From Crotophaga sulcirostris (Eukaryota; Chordata; Aves; Cuculiformes; Crotophagidae): 64,000 nucleotides of DNA. Location of the stretch: positions 937,460 through 1,001,459 of the forward strand of contig VYZB01000332.1 in assembly GCA_013397455.1 (NCBI GenBank), read 5' to 3'. This document shows positions 25,204 to 38,000 of this stretch, in pieces (the first letter of the stretch is position 1; the number at the start of each line of letters is the position of its first letter). The position numbers and the translations under genes are program-made. The notes below the pieces were generated by a model. The model was not told the origin of the DNA. It saw nothing but the letters and a program-made list of their open reading frames with translations, and made no database searches.

Positions 25204-25515
25204 TTATAAAAAAAGCCAGAGGCCAGATGCGTACGACGCTCCAGCCCAGAGAAAAGACCCCGCAGTTTGACTCCATGAGGGCATCAGGGTATTGAGAACA
25301 AGGGAAAATTGAGTGAGCCGTAGGATGCCATCCGGTCTTTAGGGCGAACAAATGCATGTAATCTTGGTGGGGGCTGTAAAGGCAGCATTGCTAGGCTGGA
25401 GGAGAGGAATGCGTGGCGGGGAGCTGCGATAATGGAAGGAGGAGCTCAGAAGAAAGAGGAGAGGAGCGGCATTCGCTTTCCCTGTCTGTGAACTTGATGC
25501 AGAGAGACATTCGTA
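25204..25515 (+). promoter_or_regulatory. TATA-like box followed by CpG-richer stretch (candidate promoter)
   Basis: TATAAAAAAAG at 25205-25215 is a strong TATA-like word. Starting about 25 bases downstream, GCGTACGACGC at 25229-25239 opens a run of thirteen CpGs between 25230 and 25513, well above the local background. Purine-rich GGAGGAGCTCAGAAGAAAGAGG follows near 25440. The spacing of TATA to the first CpG patch would suit a transcription start near 25235. No coding frame follows, so a non-coding transcript or a chance arrangement are both possible. Confidence 0.28.
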
Positions 25516-28500
25516 GTTTCCAATAAGCAGTTCATTTATCTTAACTTAATACCTTTTTACTCCATTGCTAGAAGAGTGATCTCAATTAAGGTAGCGCAGC
25601 AGGGCTTCCTGTATAAACCTCCTACCACCGCCAGTTACGTTATTTGCTACAACCAGCCAGAGTTATGATCACCAGTGAAAAATAAGCTTCCTATCTGGCA
25701 GCTGGCCAGATTCATCCTTGCAAAGCGGCAGAGTAGAAGGAAGACTGGGAGAGGGAATGCATTGAAATGTAAAACAGTTAACATTTCTACAATATATGTC
25801 AGCATCCACCAAGGAGCGCGGGCAATTAAGTGATGTTACATTGTACACTTCACCTTGGAAGAAAAGCTCATTTTGATGGAATAAAATACCCAAATGCCAC
25901 AGACTCCACTGCCGATTTCACATCTAAAGCAGTGTTTACCCTTCCATGCACAACGCTTAGCACAGAATCAAGAGGGAAAAAAGCAGCATGATTTTAGACT
26001 TAGTAGATAAGTAAAAGTATGGGCCCTCTGCCAAGTTTCTCACCATTTAGCAGTACTGAGATGGGATAAAGAGCAGATTTCTTACTGCTTCCCACAGTCA
26101 CTTTTCTAGTTTTGCAGAGCTGTTTTATATTAGAAAATTGTTGAAAACCTTTCATTGCATCTTTTCTTTCCTCTGATTTAAGGGAACTTCATGTCTTCTC
26201 CTCTCCCTGCTTTTCAATGGAAGTAGCCTCTATAGGGATCCTAACCTCATGCTCATGCTGCATGGGAGCAGCTTGCTTGTATGACTGACAAAGCTTTTCA
26301 GCAAACTGACCAGGGAAGCTGGTTGTGGCTGCGTATGTCAGTCCTGCTGCACTAATTTTTTTAAGGTAGCTGTGTTCCAAAATTGTGTGCTGGAAATCTT
26401 CCACATCAGCTTATGGACAACCTTGAAACTGGATGGTGACTGCAGTGAAAAATAAAACAGTGTATGTGCATCTGGGTCATTAGTCTGAATAGCTCAGCTC
26501 AAGAGATGAATGGAAATTGCCTGTTGCTTGAGTTCAACAAAAGGGAAAACCTGTCTTTTGGAAAAAAATAAAATAAAAAAAAAACAAAGTAAAAAAAACC
26601 TCGTCTCTGAATTCCTGTGGGTTCTATTAAAATTCTTCTGCTGCTGGAGAGCCTTTAGCTTTGAGAACTGGTTGTCCAGTACTGCCGGCTTGTCTGTCTT
26701 AAAACCTGCAGGCTGACTGGAACCAGATGAAAAATTTTAAGTGAAATGTCTATTAGGGAACTCAGTCTGAGAGGAAATCAACACTCTCGGGTTCATTTCT
26801 GAAACGCTCAGATGCAGAATTGGTAAAGAGATACTGCACGTGCTGCAGAGCAATAGGTGGAGAGGAATGGGGAAGGAGACAACAAAAATAAAGTGACAAA
26901 AGTGTTTGTGGGGCTGGGAGGTGGAAGGGGAACAATTTAACCATCTTGTTTTGTCTTTGGTCCATGAATCTCACAAATGTTACGGTTAGTTTAGTCACTG
27001 AACACAACAGGATCATGAGATTCATGAAAGAAAGTTCCTATTTGCAGCTATACTGAAGCTTCCAAGAGGTGTTTTGGATACACAACCTCTTGTTATACAA
27101 ATGTAAAACAGCGTTGTTTTTTCTTTTCTAAACCTCTCTGTTCAGGGTATTGGAACCCAGGGCTGCATATTCCTTTGGTGTGGTATTTTGGAAATTTGTT
27201 GGGCTCAAATTCTGAATGCAGACTCTGCTCTTAACACTTTGAGGGTGTAGGAGGCTGACTTTGATATTTTGCATAGGTTCTGCTGAACCTATTTCAGGCT
27301 GCAGTTTGATGGCTTAAACAAGAAAATAGCCCGAAGAATGTGACATTTAAAACCTGACTGTTCATGAACTGCCAAAGCCAGCAGAAATTGTGTGTAGTGG
27401 GGGAGCTGGGAATCCCAGTTTTAGAGATTCCCTGCTGGTCATCAATTTTATGCTCCGTAATAGTCACTGGTCATTCATACTAGGCAGGGAATCAGTTTTC
27501 CAGACCTCCCAGAATACTCTGAAGAGCAAAACTGGATTTCTCAGACAGCCAGAAATCAATTGCTCCCAACAATGCCGTACCTAACAGTAGGACAATTATT
27601 CAAATGTCAACAGAAAGTCCTCCCAGAAAGCATCCGTGTGACATTAGGTACATCTGAGCCATGGGTACTCCACTGGATTCAACTGTCAAACACAAAATGT
27701 CCTTCTGCTTTGCCATGAGGTATGTGGCCTCAACCTGCTAACCACTTTGGTGTAATGAACATTGGTGCACATTTTTTTCTGGGCTTTGTCTTACCATCTA
27801 TCTAGAGCTTTGATAGCACAAAATCTCCTGTTCTTCACTTGATGTACAACTCTGACGCAGACAAGATGTCCAGAAGGTCTAAGGCACAAATCCCTCTATG
27901 ACTTAGCCCCTAAACACATTGACTTAATTGGGACTACCTGATCTTATTTTTAAGCATACACTCATGCCTTTCCTAGGCTGCAGCCTGGATTAGTAACCAG
28001 GACAATAAGCTACTGGTGGTAGCTTAGAATGCCAAGTAGTAGTTTTAAAATATTTAGATATCTGGGACCTGAATCCAAAGAAAAGAGATTCTATATTTCC
28101 ATATTCTGAACTGACCTGTATGATATGAGGTCTTCTTATAATATTTCTGTAGCCCTCTGTTAATCCCTATTCCTTTGTATTAACTGGAAAATGAATGTAC
28201 TGCTCGGGGTAGCACCTTGGTTCACCTTCACAGAAGGACTCTTGATTGCACGCCAGCTGGAGCAATAGGCTAACAGGATCTATAATTTTCATAGGTGATT
28301 TTCTGCTGCATTCCCTGTTATCTTACTTATCTCTTTGTCTTCTTAATGTTAAGAGTGGTCATATTAGTTTGCAGTAACATTCGAAGACCATTATGTGTTT
28401 ATTTCTTTGGGTATAAACCACTCTGTTAATCAAATGCTACAGTTCTCAATGAATCCTATTACAACCCAAATGTGAGCATTATGACCCTTATATCCTTCTT

Positions 28501-29514
28501 CCAACTTTCTCTATGTCCCACTAATACCTTTCAAATGCCTTCTTAACCATTGGAGACTATTAAGGGCCGAAACTCCAAATGCCTTCTGCTATTTTTTCCC
28601 ATATGGCTTCTGAAATGGGACCCAGGAGATTTTATGGTGTCTAGCTACGGCAAATCCCTCCCAGAGCCAATGGGAGCTATTCTGTGGAGGAGAATGGGTG
28701 ATGGATAAGGCCAAATGAACTCCTCACTCACATTTATAAACATGGATGTGGCAAGTTGGGAGACACATGGTCAGCTCCTGCAGTTGTGCTTGTGAGGATT
28801 TAGTCCACTCACTTAAAAAGCAATTCACATGCTGTTCTTTAGTAAGACTCTTGGTCTATTTAATAGGTCAAATTCATCCTCTGCCTGACCTCAGTGAGCT
28901 TCATAGCAGCACTGCACCCTGTGTTCAGCCAGTATAGTTCTGGGTAAAGCCAGCAGTGGGAAGAGACATTTGCTTAAAGTTCACTGCTACAGGCACAAAA
29001 CGCTGTCAGCAAAATGCCCCTAAATATGAAATCATATTACACCTTCCGGAGAATGAATACAGAAAATACCCCCATCGAAGCTGAGATACTGAGTACCCCA
29101 GTACACTGAGTTCCAGTTCCTTGTGTGGCATCCTGGTGCTAGTTTAGTCCAAAACAATCTATGATGAGTTCTGTGAACCAGGGACTCTTCTGTGTACAAA
29201 AAGCCTGTGCTGGTCTGTGATATGGAGAGGAAATTCAGTCCATGGCCTGAACGCATTATGTAGATTCTGGATTTCCTGAGTCTCTGAAATAAGGCAAAGC
29301 AAAGCCCTGACAGCCCCAGCACAGAGGTATCACCCACCAACAAACTCATATTGTCCTTGGCAGGGCAGGGTTTTTCCCCAAAGACATGGAAGATTCCGAT
29401 TCCTTCTTGTCCCAGTTTCAGCAAGTGGGGAAATGAGGCTTAAAGCCTATCTTCGCTCTCACTAATTCCAGTTCTCTTGGCTAGATGGGTAAAATTCATC
29501 TCCACTATAAACAT
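25516..29514. other. Non-coding stretch with A-rich tract
   Basis: An A-rich tract with short interruptions lies at about 26562-26598. Nothing else is recognised. Frames on both strands are short and domain-free. Confidence 0.5.
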
Positions 29515-29725
29515 CTTCAAATATTTACATACAATAACAATTATGGGTATTTTGATTTAAATGATTAAAACACCAGGCTTGACTAGACACTAATTGCTAT
29601 TGATTGTTTAATGATATTGTGGAATGGTAATGCAGGCTTCATATTGACAGTCAAAAGCAATTGACCGAAAAGTCATTAGCCTTACGAGTAAACTGCCTGA
29701 TTTTGATTGAAAAATATTGTACTAA
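29515..29725. promoter_or_regulatory. Candidate conserved non-coding element (SOX/homeodomain/MEIS words)
   Basis: AT-rich block with ATAACAATTAT near 29535, CTAATTGCTATTGATTG near 29590-29606, GTTTAATGATATTG near 29606, ATTGACAG at about 29643-29650 and TTTTGATTG near 29701. The mix of SOX-like AACAAT, homeodomain TAAT and TALE-type TGACAG words is characteristic of developmental enhancers. Conservation must be tested. Confidence 0.3.
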
Positions 29726-29864
29726 ATGTAGAAAACCTCCTAAAGAAAAAGGATGAAAACTCTAACCTCCATATTATTGAAAGCATTTAGATTACTCTTC
29801 TGACCACACAGTGGGAATACAAGAAGAAATTTAACCTTCATTTCCAGAAGGAAGCTTTGACTAC

Positions 29865-29975
29865 AGTCAGTGGTTAGAGCACTAATCTTTTGGTTCTGGG
29901 ACTGGGATTTAAGTTCCTTCTCTGATTTTTATGTGCAGTATGTTTATGGCCTCATCTCACTCCTATAATTGGCAT
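29865..29975 (+). repeat. Possible MIR-like (tRNA-derived) SINE relic
   Basis: CAGTGGTTAGAGCACTAATCTT and the following GGTTCTGGGACTGGGATTTAAGTTCC resemble the tRNA-like head and core of MIR-type SINEs, where the sense strand reads AGTGGTTAGAGCA...GGGTTC. The downstream part is too worn to follow. Alternative: chance similarity to a tRNA A/B box. It is not a functional tRNA gene, since the cloverleaf arms do not pair. Confidence 0.4.
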
Positions 29976-30469
29976 TGCATTTCATCACAAAACCATTATA
30001 CATAATTTAGCTCTGTTCTTCATAGGTCAGACCTGAGTAGAAGGTCACATTGGAGCTACCTAAACCATATGCATTCTGAAGATAAACACTGAATCTTGAT
30101 TTTCATTTTGCTGCCGAATCTTTATTTTATTTTATTTTTATGGGAAAGGGGGAAGGGAAACTGCAAGGAAAATCCTGGAAAATGCTTCATTTTATCAGTA
30201 GCAGCATACTTTTAGTGTTCTCTGTGTATATTTCTATGCATGCAGCATGGTATAGAAACCTACTGGGTAAGATCAAGGGTCAACAAACTCCCTGTCTTCT
30301 ATCGGATCGTGACCATTATGGGAACTCTGATGTTGTTATCAGAGCTAATGTTACTCAAAGGTACATGTGAATTAAGGTAGAATTGAAGCAGGATCGTGAA
30401 CCTGCAGGACACTGAGGCATTTGGAGGATCAGAGCTTGATCTGGGCTTGCACAAATCTAAACAGTCTGA

Positions 30470-30756
30470 AATGACAGTGGCAGAACAAGAGGACATGGAC
30501 TCAAGCTTCGTCAGGGGAGGTTTAGGCTTGATATCAGGAAAAAATTCTTCACTGAAAGGGTGATTGGCCATTGGAATGCGCTGCGCGGGGAGGTGGTGGA
30601 GTTGCCGTCCCTGGAGGTGTTTAAAGGGAAATTGGATGAGGCACTGAGTGTCATGGTTTAGGTGACTGGTTGGTGTTGATGTTGGGTTATAGGTTGGACT
30701 CAATGATCTCAAAGGTCCTTTCCAACCTTGTAATACTGTGATACTGTGATACTGTG
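30470..30756 (+). mobile_element. CR1 LINE, 5'-truncated copy (3' end of ORF2 plus 3' UTR)
   Basis: The copy begins near ACAAGAGGACATGGACTCAAGC. It then encodes the last part of the CR1 ORF2 protein in one frame: [27 protein letters not shown], ending in an MV-stop at 30659-30661. The 3' UTR carries GGTTGGACTCAATGATCTCAAAGGTCCTTTCCAACC and ends in three 8-bp units ATACTGTG at 30733-30756. CR1 is the dominant bird LINE and copies are usually truncated at the 5' end, as here (about 285 bp). No clear target-site duplication is visible, which is also usual for CR1. The frame is intact over the visible part, so the copy is not extremely old. The minus-strand frame 30299-30763 is a shadow. Confidence 0.93.
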
Positions 30757-31599
30757 CAAACAATCATCCTGAAGATGGCCAAGCCCAGCTTGTGCATTTC
30801 ATTTCTCCCACTCATGTTAGGGGTTGTGTAGGTTTCAACTCAGATCCAAATTAAGGAACCAGATTATTCATCTCTAGAGAAATGCCCTCAGTGGATTTCA
30901 GTTCAAAAGTTGCATTCTTCTCAACCTAGAAATAGGAAGACATAGTTAATATGTGAAACAGAAATGAACCTTGAATTTAAGAAAGAATTTAAGGAATCGA
31001 TGATATAATTTGTCTTGGTAATTGTGGGGTGAGCATCACCTAAATGATCTGAATGTCCAGAAATCTCAGGTAGTTTTCCATGCAGGCATTCTCCAGGGTT
31101 TCTCTACAAAGGAGTCAAAACATGGCTGGGTGAATTGCAGTGGCAAGACCAGTGAGTAGAGCCATGAGAAAAGATAGCTGTGCATAAAATGTTGAGTCTT
31201 GTGCCTGGAAGGGTTCATCTTGAGCATTTCTGTTTTCTAGTTGTTTGCACTGAGGTGAGCTGTTTCCCATGCTTAGAATGACTTGAACGCAGTTAGCAGG
31301 GAAAACAGAACAGCTCTACCAATAAACTCAGGAGACAGAAGTACAATTTATGCACTTAAATTAAGAAAAACATACTCATTCTGCATTATTTCTTGTGACA
31401 CTCAGGACTCTTTTCTAAGAAACTGAAAACAGTCGCTATTGTAATTAGTGCACTGAAATCTCATCTTCTATCCTTGTTCAAAGTACGAAAGTATTTCATT
31501 ACAACTCCAAGAGGATGGGTTGCTAAATAGGATGCCTCAATCAATATTAAATCACAACTGCTTTTCAGGGGTTTAAGAACCAAAATATACGCTTTGATA
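30757..31599. other. Non-coding stretch
   Basis: No feature recognised. Confidence 0.5.
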
Positions 31600-31730
31600 A
31601 TTGTGCTGTGACCCCATTATATGACAGGTATAAACCACAGCTGCTAATGAGTTGTCATAAAATAATATGAAAGCAACCAAATCAATTTATAAATAGTACT
31701 TTTCTTTTGAAACAATTCAGAATGTGTTTT
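31600..31730. promoter_or_regulatory. Candidate conserved non-coding element (RUNX/E-box/HOX words)
   Basis: Within about 40 bases: TGACAGG at 31622-31628, a RUNX-like AACCACA at 31633-31639, an E-box CAGCTG at 31638-31643, CTAATGAG at 31644-31651 and a CDX/HOX-like GTCATAAAA near 31654. Such tight packing of developmental motifs suggests an enhancer core. Motif evidence only. Confidence 0.3.
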
Positions 31731-31743
31731 CCTAAATGGAATG

Positions 31744-31779
31744 TTCAAGAATATTAAATACTTCAAGAATTTTAAATAC
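31744..31779. repeat. 18-bp tandem duplication
   Basis: TTCAAGAATATTAAATAC at 31744-31761 is followed directly by TTCAAGAATTTTAAATAC at 31762-31779, one mismatch. Confidence 0.85.
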
Positions 31780-34149
31780 TTTTCTGCAGGAAATTTGCAA
31801 AATCCTTGCATATTAAGGAGGAAAATTAATATGAAAAGTTTTTAACTGTCCACCAAGTCCAAACCATGACCTTCCAGCCCAGGAATGCCATGAGGTTTGC
31901 TTCAAGGTGCGACCAACTTTTGCAAATATTGGTTTTCACTGGCAGACTCCTAAAATCTAAACATAATCAACTAAAAATAGCCTGATTTTTCATGAGGCTG
32001 TTGAACCTTCAGGGGCTATAGAGGCTGAGAACAAATTTTATTCATTCTTAAGGCCAGGAAACCTTCAGAACAGCTCAGGAAAAAAAAATCACATAGAAAG
32101 AAATCTTTTGGCTAGGATAACTCAGTCTATGGAGAATCTTTCTTTATCCTTGGTATTCTGTTATGTTTCTGCATAAGTTGGGAAAGGAAAGATGCATGAA
32201 CATTTTTCTATTTAAATGAGTTGAACTTCCAGGTGGTGAATGTAACTGGTAAAGTTTCTCTGTTGAAAAGCCTTTTAGGACCTGGTATTCTTTCACAACG
32301 AAGATGCTTAATGATGCATAATTATCAAGACGGCTCAGTTTTAGGCTCAGTTCTGGGAACACCAGTCTTTTCTTGCAACCTTGCAGACACTATTTACCTG
32401 TTTGGGAAATGAAGAGAAAAACAACTTCCTCCAGTTCTCAGTGACATGGAGAAGCTGAGAGTCAGATACTCTACTCCCTGCTTTTGAATTATAAAAGAGG
32501 TGAACCTAACATGAGATAACAGCTTCTCTGATGTGTGCAGTTCTTCTCTAATGTTGTGTTCATTCCTTGTGCTGTTGTTCTTACATAAAGAGCACACAAA
32601 AAGCAAATGGGAGTCTCCTCTCCATGAGCGTTTAATAGCAGGGTGGAAAATCATCGACTGCTTGATTTGTATGCTGTTTCATTGGAATTTTAGGTGCCTC
32701 ATCCCAGAGAAAGAACAGAGGTGGAATAGTCCAGGTTGCCTGATGTACCAAAGTAACTTTTCTTATAGGAGTCTAACTCTTCTGAACAACTGCAGACTAG
32801 AGTCCAGTCTACCTAATTTTGATACTTAGTTTCTTCATGCTTTGGAGACCTTCTCTGGACTGCACACAGGTTCAGAGGACAATTCAATCTGCTTTTGCCT
32901 CTTCGTTGAGAGACATTAAGAAGCCTTGGGTGCCACCATCCACCAGGGAATCTGGTCTGACAGGCTGAAAAAAAAAAGGGTGTGTAGTGGTGACAGTAGC
33001 AGTGCTGCTATTTTGTACAGAAACGTATCCAGCCAGCAAGAAGATCGTGGTCTCTAAGTTGAGCTCAGCAGGAGGGAGATGGTATCCCTTCTGTCCACTC
33101 CAGTCTATGCCCAACAGTGTTGGGACCATCTCTGCTTTCAATACTCTCCTAGGGCTGCAGAGCCAGGATTGGAAGAGTCACAGGATTGGCCAGAAAGAAA
33201 GAGAGAAGAAATCTAACTTTAGCCTAACCGTAAGGGCTCTTAGCTGTAGGAAATCAAAACTGGGCTTCAGGCCCAGCTTCCTGGCAATCCTGTGCAATTT
33301 TCTTTAACTCATCAGTGGGGTAACAGTGAAGAAGTCTGTAGCAGGGACCCAAAGCCTAGGTCTTTTCCCTTGACCACTGACCACTTCTTTCCACAGTTTT
33401 TACCTAGTTCTTGTGAAGCATCTTTCACCCTCTTTTGTCTCCTGGAAAATTTTACGTTCCTGTCTTGCAAACGTAGACCAGCTGCAAGAGAAGAGTGCAA
33501 GAGCACTCTACAACAACTACAACATCTCTCTGTGGGTGAGCACTTAATTGCTAGAGAAACAAGCCAGAGGCTGGTGACAACTCTGCCACCACCTACTGCC
33601 GTCTTTGCTGTAGCCCTAATCAGATTTTTGCACCTCTATCAAAATAAGTGACAACAATCATCTTCTAGATTAAGGATGTCTCGTGACCACAGCTATGCAG
33701 CCAGTGATGTCTCAGGTTTACTGCATTTCGACATCTCCAGGACAAGGCAGATTTGGTGTATACACAGGCTGTTTGGGACTTCTGATGAATTTCAAGTGTT
33801 TCGATTTCATTTGAAGCAGGAATTGAACCAGCTAGATCGTTTCGGAAGTGACTAAAATGGGTTTATATGTTTGTGCCTTAGTATGTGATCTTTTGATAGG
33901 ATTCACAAGTACTGGACTGGGAAATAAAATACTTTTGAAATGTTTGGATAGGAAAATGCAATGGCTTTAGTTCAAGTCACAGAGACTTTCCTCATTTATT
34001 TTAGGACACTCAGTCACCACCGCCATTATAATCCTGTACACACTGGAATTAGAGATGGAGATAAGAGCTTTATGTGTTTCTTTCCAAGATCTCTTTTTTT
34101 AAGTGATTGTTACTCTCCCTTTAAATTGGAAAAGTTTCTATTTGAAGTG
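31780..34149. other. Non-coding stretch
   Basis: No gene recognised. Overlapping frames on both strands between 32144 and 33651 lack domains and mutually shadow each other. Confidence 0.5.
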
Positions 34150-34390
34150 TGAAACTTTAATTATAGTTAGCGGGGTCTTCTGTATACACATTCCACCCGT
34201 CTTTATACCTGACCTTTCTGGCGTTAACAAGAGCGTTACTAAGCATCTAATAGGTAAAGCTTTCTGTAAAAAAGCATGCAGGTACTTTGATTACAACTTT
34301 GCTTTTACTGCGGATTGAATAAGCTAGAATGCAATACAGATATTAATTACAATCCCTTTTGCTGTGTAATCAGAATAACATAGAAAATAC
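34150..34390. promoter_or_regulatory. Candidate conserved non-coding element
   Basis: Contains TTTAATTATA at 34156-34165, a TCF/LEF-like CTTTGATTACAACTTTG near 34285-34301 and ATTAATTACAAT near 34342-34353, plus a GCGTTAACAAGAGCG patch near 34221. The block is non-repetitive. Inferred regulatory from motif content only. Confidence 0.27.
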
Positions 34391-37300
34391 TTTCCACTTT
34401 CTTGGCAATGGCCACAATCCAGCCTAGGCACTTAGATGTAGAAGATCCATTCAAATGCGTGGGAATTTTATGAGATCAAAGTCAAGGCATAGGTGTGTAT
34501 GTGTGTGAAAACACATATGTACACATACATATAATCCAAATAAGATTTTTGTTAAATTTTTAAAATACAGTTCTCTAATTTTTTAATATTGGGATCAGAT
34601 CTAAAAGGGGGAGATCCTACTGCTCACTTCCCAGCAGTTACGGTGAGGCCTCTGCCTATTTCAGAGTTCTCCTACTAACCCACATGCAGCATCATGCCAA
34701 GGTGGTCATATGACCCCTGGAAAAGAACTGGCTGGTAGGATGAGTGGAAGAAGTTGTTTGTCCATCCATGTAGACGTGACCTTAGTCATACTGAGTGAAT
34801 CACATTTTTAAGAAAAAAACTTAATTCCTGGATGAGGACATCCAGTTCTTTTGGATTTATGATAGCACAGTCTGAATTTAGGTCCAAAATTCATGGCTGA
34901 CTCTTCCCTCCAATGATCCAAGCCAAAATTCTGAATAGGAATAAATATCCTGTAACTCTTGGAGAGTTTGAGATCCAGACCAAACTTCTGCAACTTACAT
35001 TCCTCTCCAAGGGGTGGCAAGGTATTTTCTAATTGAATGGTTGTTTTCTTCAAATAACATAAGGCTTCAGAAACTGTCCTTTTGCCTCTAACTCCATTTT
35101 GCCACACGCAAACAATCTACATTAACACATCCATGTCAAACATCCAAGGTTTACAAATCTGCCTTTACATACCTCTCTCTCCCCTTGTCTCATCTTGAAA
35201 TAGTAACAAAAGCTCTGCTTGCTAGCAAAGCACAGGGAGCTGGTGCTTGCAGTGGGGTTCATCGCACATGGGATCTGTTGATTTTTTTGTTGGTTTTTTT
35301 TTTTTCAACTAAGATTGAAAAAGAAAAAAGAACTAGGAATTGTATCTGTTAAGGTCTGACCAGACACCGCCATCAAGACAGGAAGCAAGCACGGGTAATT
35401 AGGGAGGGCAGCACTTTGGCTTCCTCCCTAGACCTCTTCTGATTAACCATGTAGACATTCCCTTGCAGCCTTAAGGCCTCAATCCTCAAAAAATATACAG
35501 CTTTGCTTAATTTTGCAGACAGAAACTCGATATATGAAGAAACCTGTGCAGAGTCAGGGCCCCAACAAACAAGACACAGACTGAGAGAAATGCAGTGATG
35601 GAGCAGTTTGATCATGGTTAAAATAAATGGGGAATAGCACCAGGAAAGAAATTCTGTTTTCCTTAGCATCAGTTCACCAAACCCTCCCAAGTGACACCTT
35701 CAACAAAGAAATGCTGTCCTCCTCTCCAATAGACATGGTGTAGAACTGTTCCTGGTGGTTCGTGACACCTGGAAATGTGCAAAGACAGGCTCTGGAGTGG
35801 GACAGGCAGATAACTCAAAACCATCTAGAGACCAAGAGAGACTGCAGCTGATTAAACCAGAAAGCAAGAAAGCTGCCTTCTCATTTCTCCAGAAGAAAAT
35901 CCTACAAGACCCGCTGGAGTCTCCTAATGCTGTAAACCTTGGCAAAGGGTTAAGTACTACAAAGGCTGCAACCTAACAGCCACACTGGCTGTGAGTAGTT
36001 AGGAGCTCTTCGGCCCATTCTTCACACTTTAGGAGGCCCCTCTCAAAGCAAACATACGTCAATAGTTTAGAGGCAGAAACTATCAAGTCATGCTGTGTTA
36101 CTGAGAAACAGAGAGAAGAAACCGGTATAATGGGAAAAAGAAATGATCTCACCTTCCTGGGGGTAGAGAGACATTTCTCACAACATTTAATCTAAGAACT
36201 AGTCTTAGCTGCTGGACATATCTATCATTCATCATGACTTAATGAGAGAGGAATTGTCTTGCATTGGGTGCAGAACTGTGCAATGGCAACAACAATAAAC
36301 AGGTTTTGCACTTAGAGTGGAATTTTTTTATCTTTCTTTTTTTCTTTCTTTTGACATATTCAGCACCACGCAGCAGGGAATATTTTGGTTTTATATAGAA
36401 CTGTACACTCGCTGTGTGCTTTGCAAAGTAATGGATTGGTATAGTAGCAATGGCACAGTTTTGCCCCTCAGACTATCAGCTCATAAAGGGCTCACTGGTG
36501 GCTGTGTAGCCTAGGAAAATGAGGAGTTCCAGTCAAGGCGTCAGAGATATCCTTGTCCTCCAAGCTCTTCAGTGGTAACTTACCAGCAGGATAAAAATAT
36601 GAGTTGCAAAAATCCCACTGGACCTTTGCAATGCTTTGCATTTGAATGAAATTTTTGGGACTACGGTGCAATGAACAGATGACTGTTTTCCAAACAAACT
36701 AGTTCAGATACAGGATTCATTTTACCTAGTGTAGCATCAGGATCCATCCAAACCCATAACTGTATGTTTCTCCATCATAGTCCTAAGACACAGCATGTAT
36801 CTGTGAAGGGTCCCAGGTTTTTTCTGCTGTCTTACATGGGAAATGAGGTGAAATGCCATTCTTTGGTCGCTTCTTGCTTTCCCTATGCCTCCTCCTAATA
36901 TCAGGTGAACATGGAAGTATCACCTCATGTCTGAACATGCTTGCAATGATTAAAGTTCCTTCCAAAATTGTCTCTCTCCAGCCACCATATGTTATAGGAC
37001 AATGTGCAATAATGGCTAAAGAAAGATCTGATACAGGAAAGACAATGCTAGCTGAGTTACTGTGAGCTACTGTGAAAGTCTATGGAAAAAAAGTACCCCA
37101 CAGATGTCAAGACAAGACTTAAGGAGGTATCAAAATACGTTGTTAGCATTTAATGATGTCAAACTCAGCTCTTTGGAGAGTTTGCTTTCTGGCAGATAAG
37201 TGCAGTCAGAAGAATGACAGCCTCAGGTTTTGGTAGAAAAACACCTGGCAAATTACAGCAAGGTAAGTGCTTCTCATAACACACAGCCCACCCTGGGAAG

Positions 37301-38000
37301 AGAAGGGTATTCAGAACACTCACAGACTTTTTAAGAAGCTGGTCCTGCCAGCCACATAGCCTGTGCTGCCCCACCAGAATCACAGTGATTACCAGATCTG
37401 TGGTCCACCTAGACCAAAATACAAAGCAGTAGTCAGATGAACAAAGTGGGAAGTAAAAAAAGGATTGCTGACTGAGTAAATGGATCTCCCCTTCTCTCCC
37501 AAAATCTATACTTCTCTAGTCAGAGATTAAAACTGAGCATCAAGAAAAAAAGAAGACATCTGAAAATCACAAACAATTATAGAGTGGAAAAGATACTATC
37601 AAAAACACCACCCTTCTGCCCAAATGTGAAGCCTTTCTTCCTAAGAAAGGGGTGATGAGGTGTCTTGGAAAAAAAAAAAAGGATGTTAATATTTAAAATT
37701 AGCAAACTGGTCTTTCCCACCTTCCTCCCTGGGAATGCCCTCAGTAAAGTCTGGACTGTTTTTCATTATACTGAAAACAATTGACATGAGGCAAACACTT
37801 GGTGTGGAAAACCTTTTCTTATACTACCAAAAGTCTGCAGAGTTATAAGAAATGGAAAGTAGAACTTTTTAATGAAAAGCATTGGCTTAGATTAGCAGTA
37901 GGCAGTGTTAGCTTCCCTAACAATGATATTGCTTGATGAGATTACAAATAACCACATTTCTAAGTACAGATTATGGTGCATGCATAGGAGCTGTTCCAAG
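34391..38000. other. Non-coding stretch with a TG/CA inverted repeat and simple tracts
   Basis: GTGTGTATGTGTGTG and CACATATGTACACATACATATA at about 34494-34531 form a simple inverted repeat that can fold back. Pyrimidine-rich tracts occur at about 35283-35306 and 36326-36352, and an A-run near 37670. A stretch at 34830-35040 on the minus strand (frame 34808-35107) looks like old, degraded repeat sequence but I cannot assign it. Confidence 0.5.

Noticed and set aside
29032..29424. 130-codon minus-strand frame
   Set aside because: No recognised motif, no convincing splice context, and composition typical of translated non-coding DNA.
29865..29940. Functional tRNA gene
   Set aside because: Only A/B-box-like words are present. 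The arms do not pair, so a SINE relic is more likely.
30299..30763. 154-codon minus-strand frame
   Set aside because: It lies antisense to the CR1 copy and is a shadow of that element.
34494..34531. TG/CA inverted repeat as a microRNA hairpin
   Set aside because: The arms are simple dinucleotide repeats, which pair trivially.
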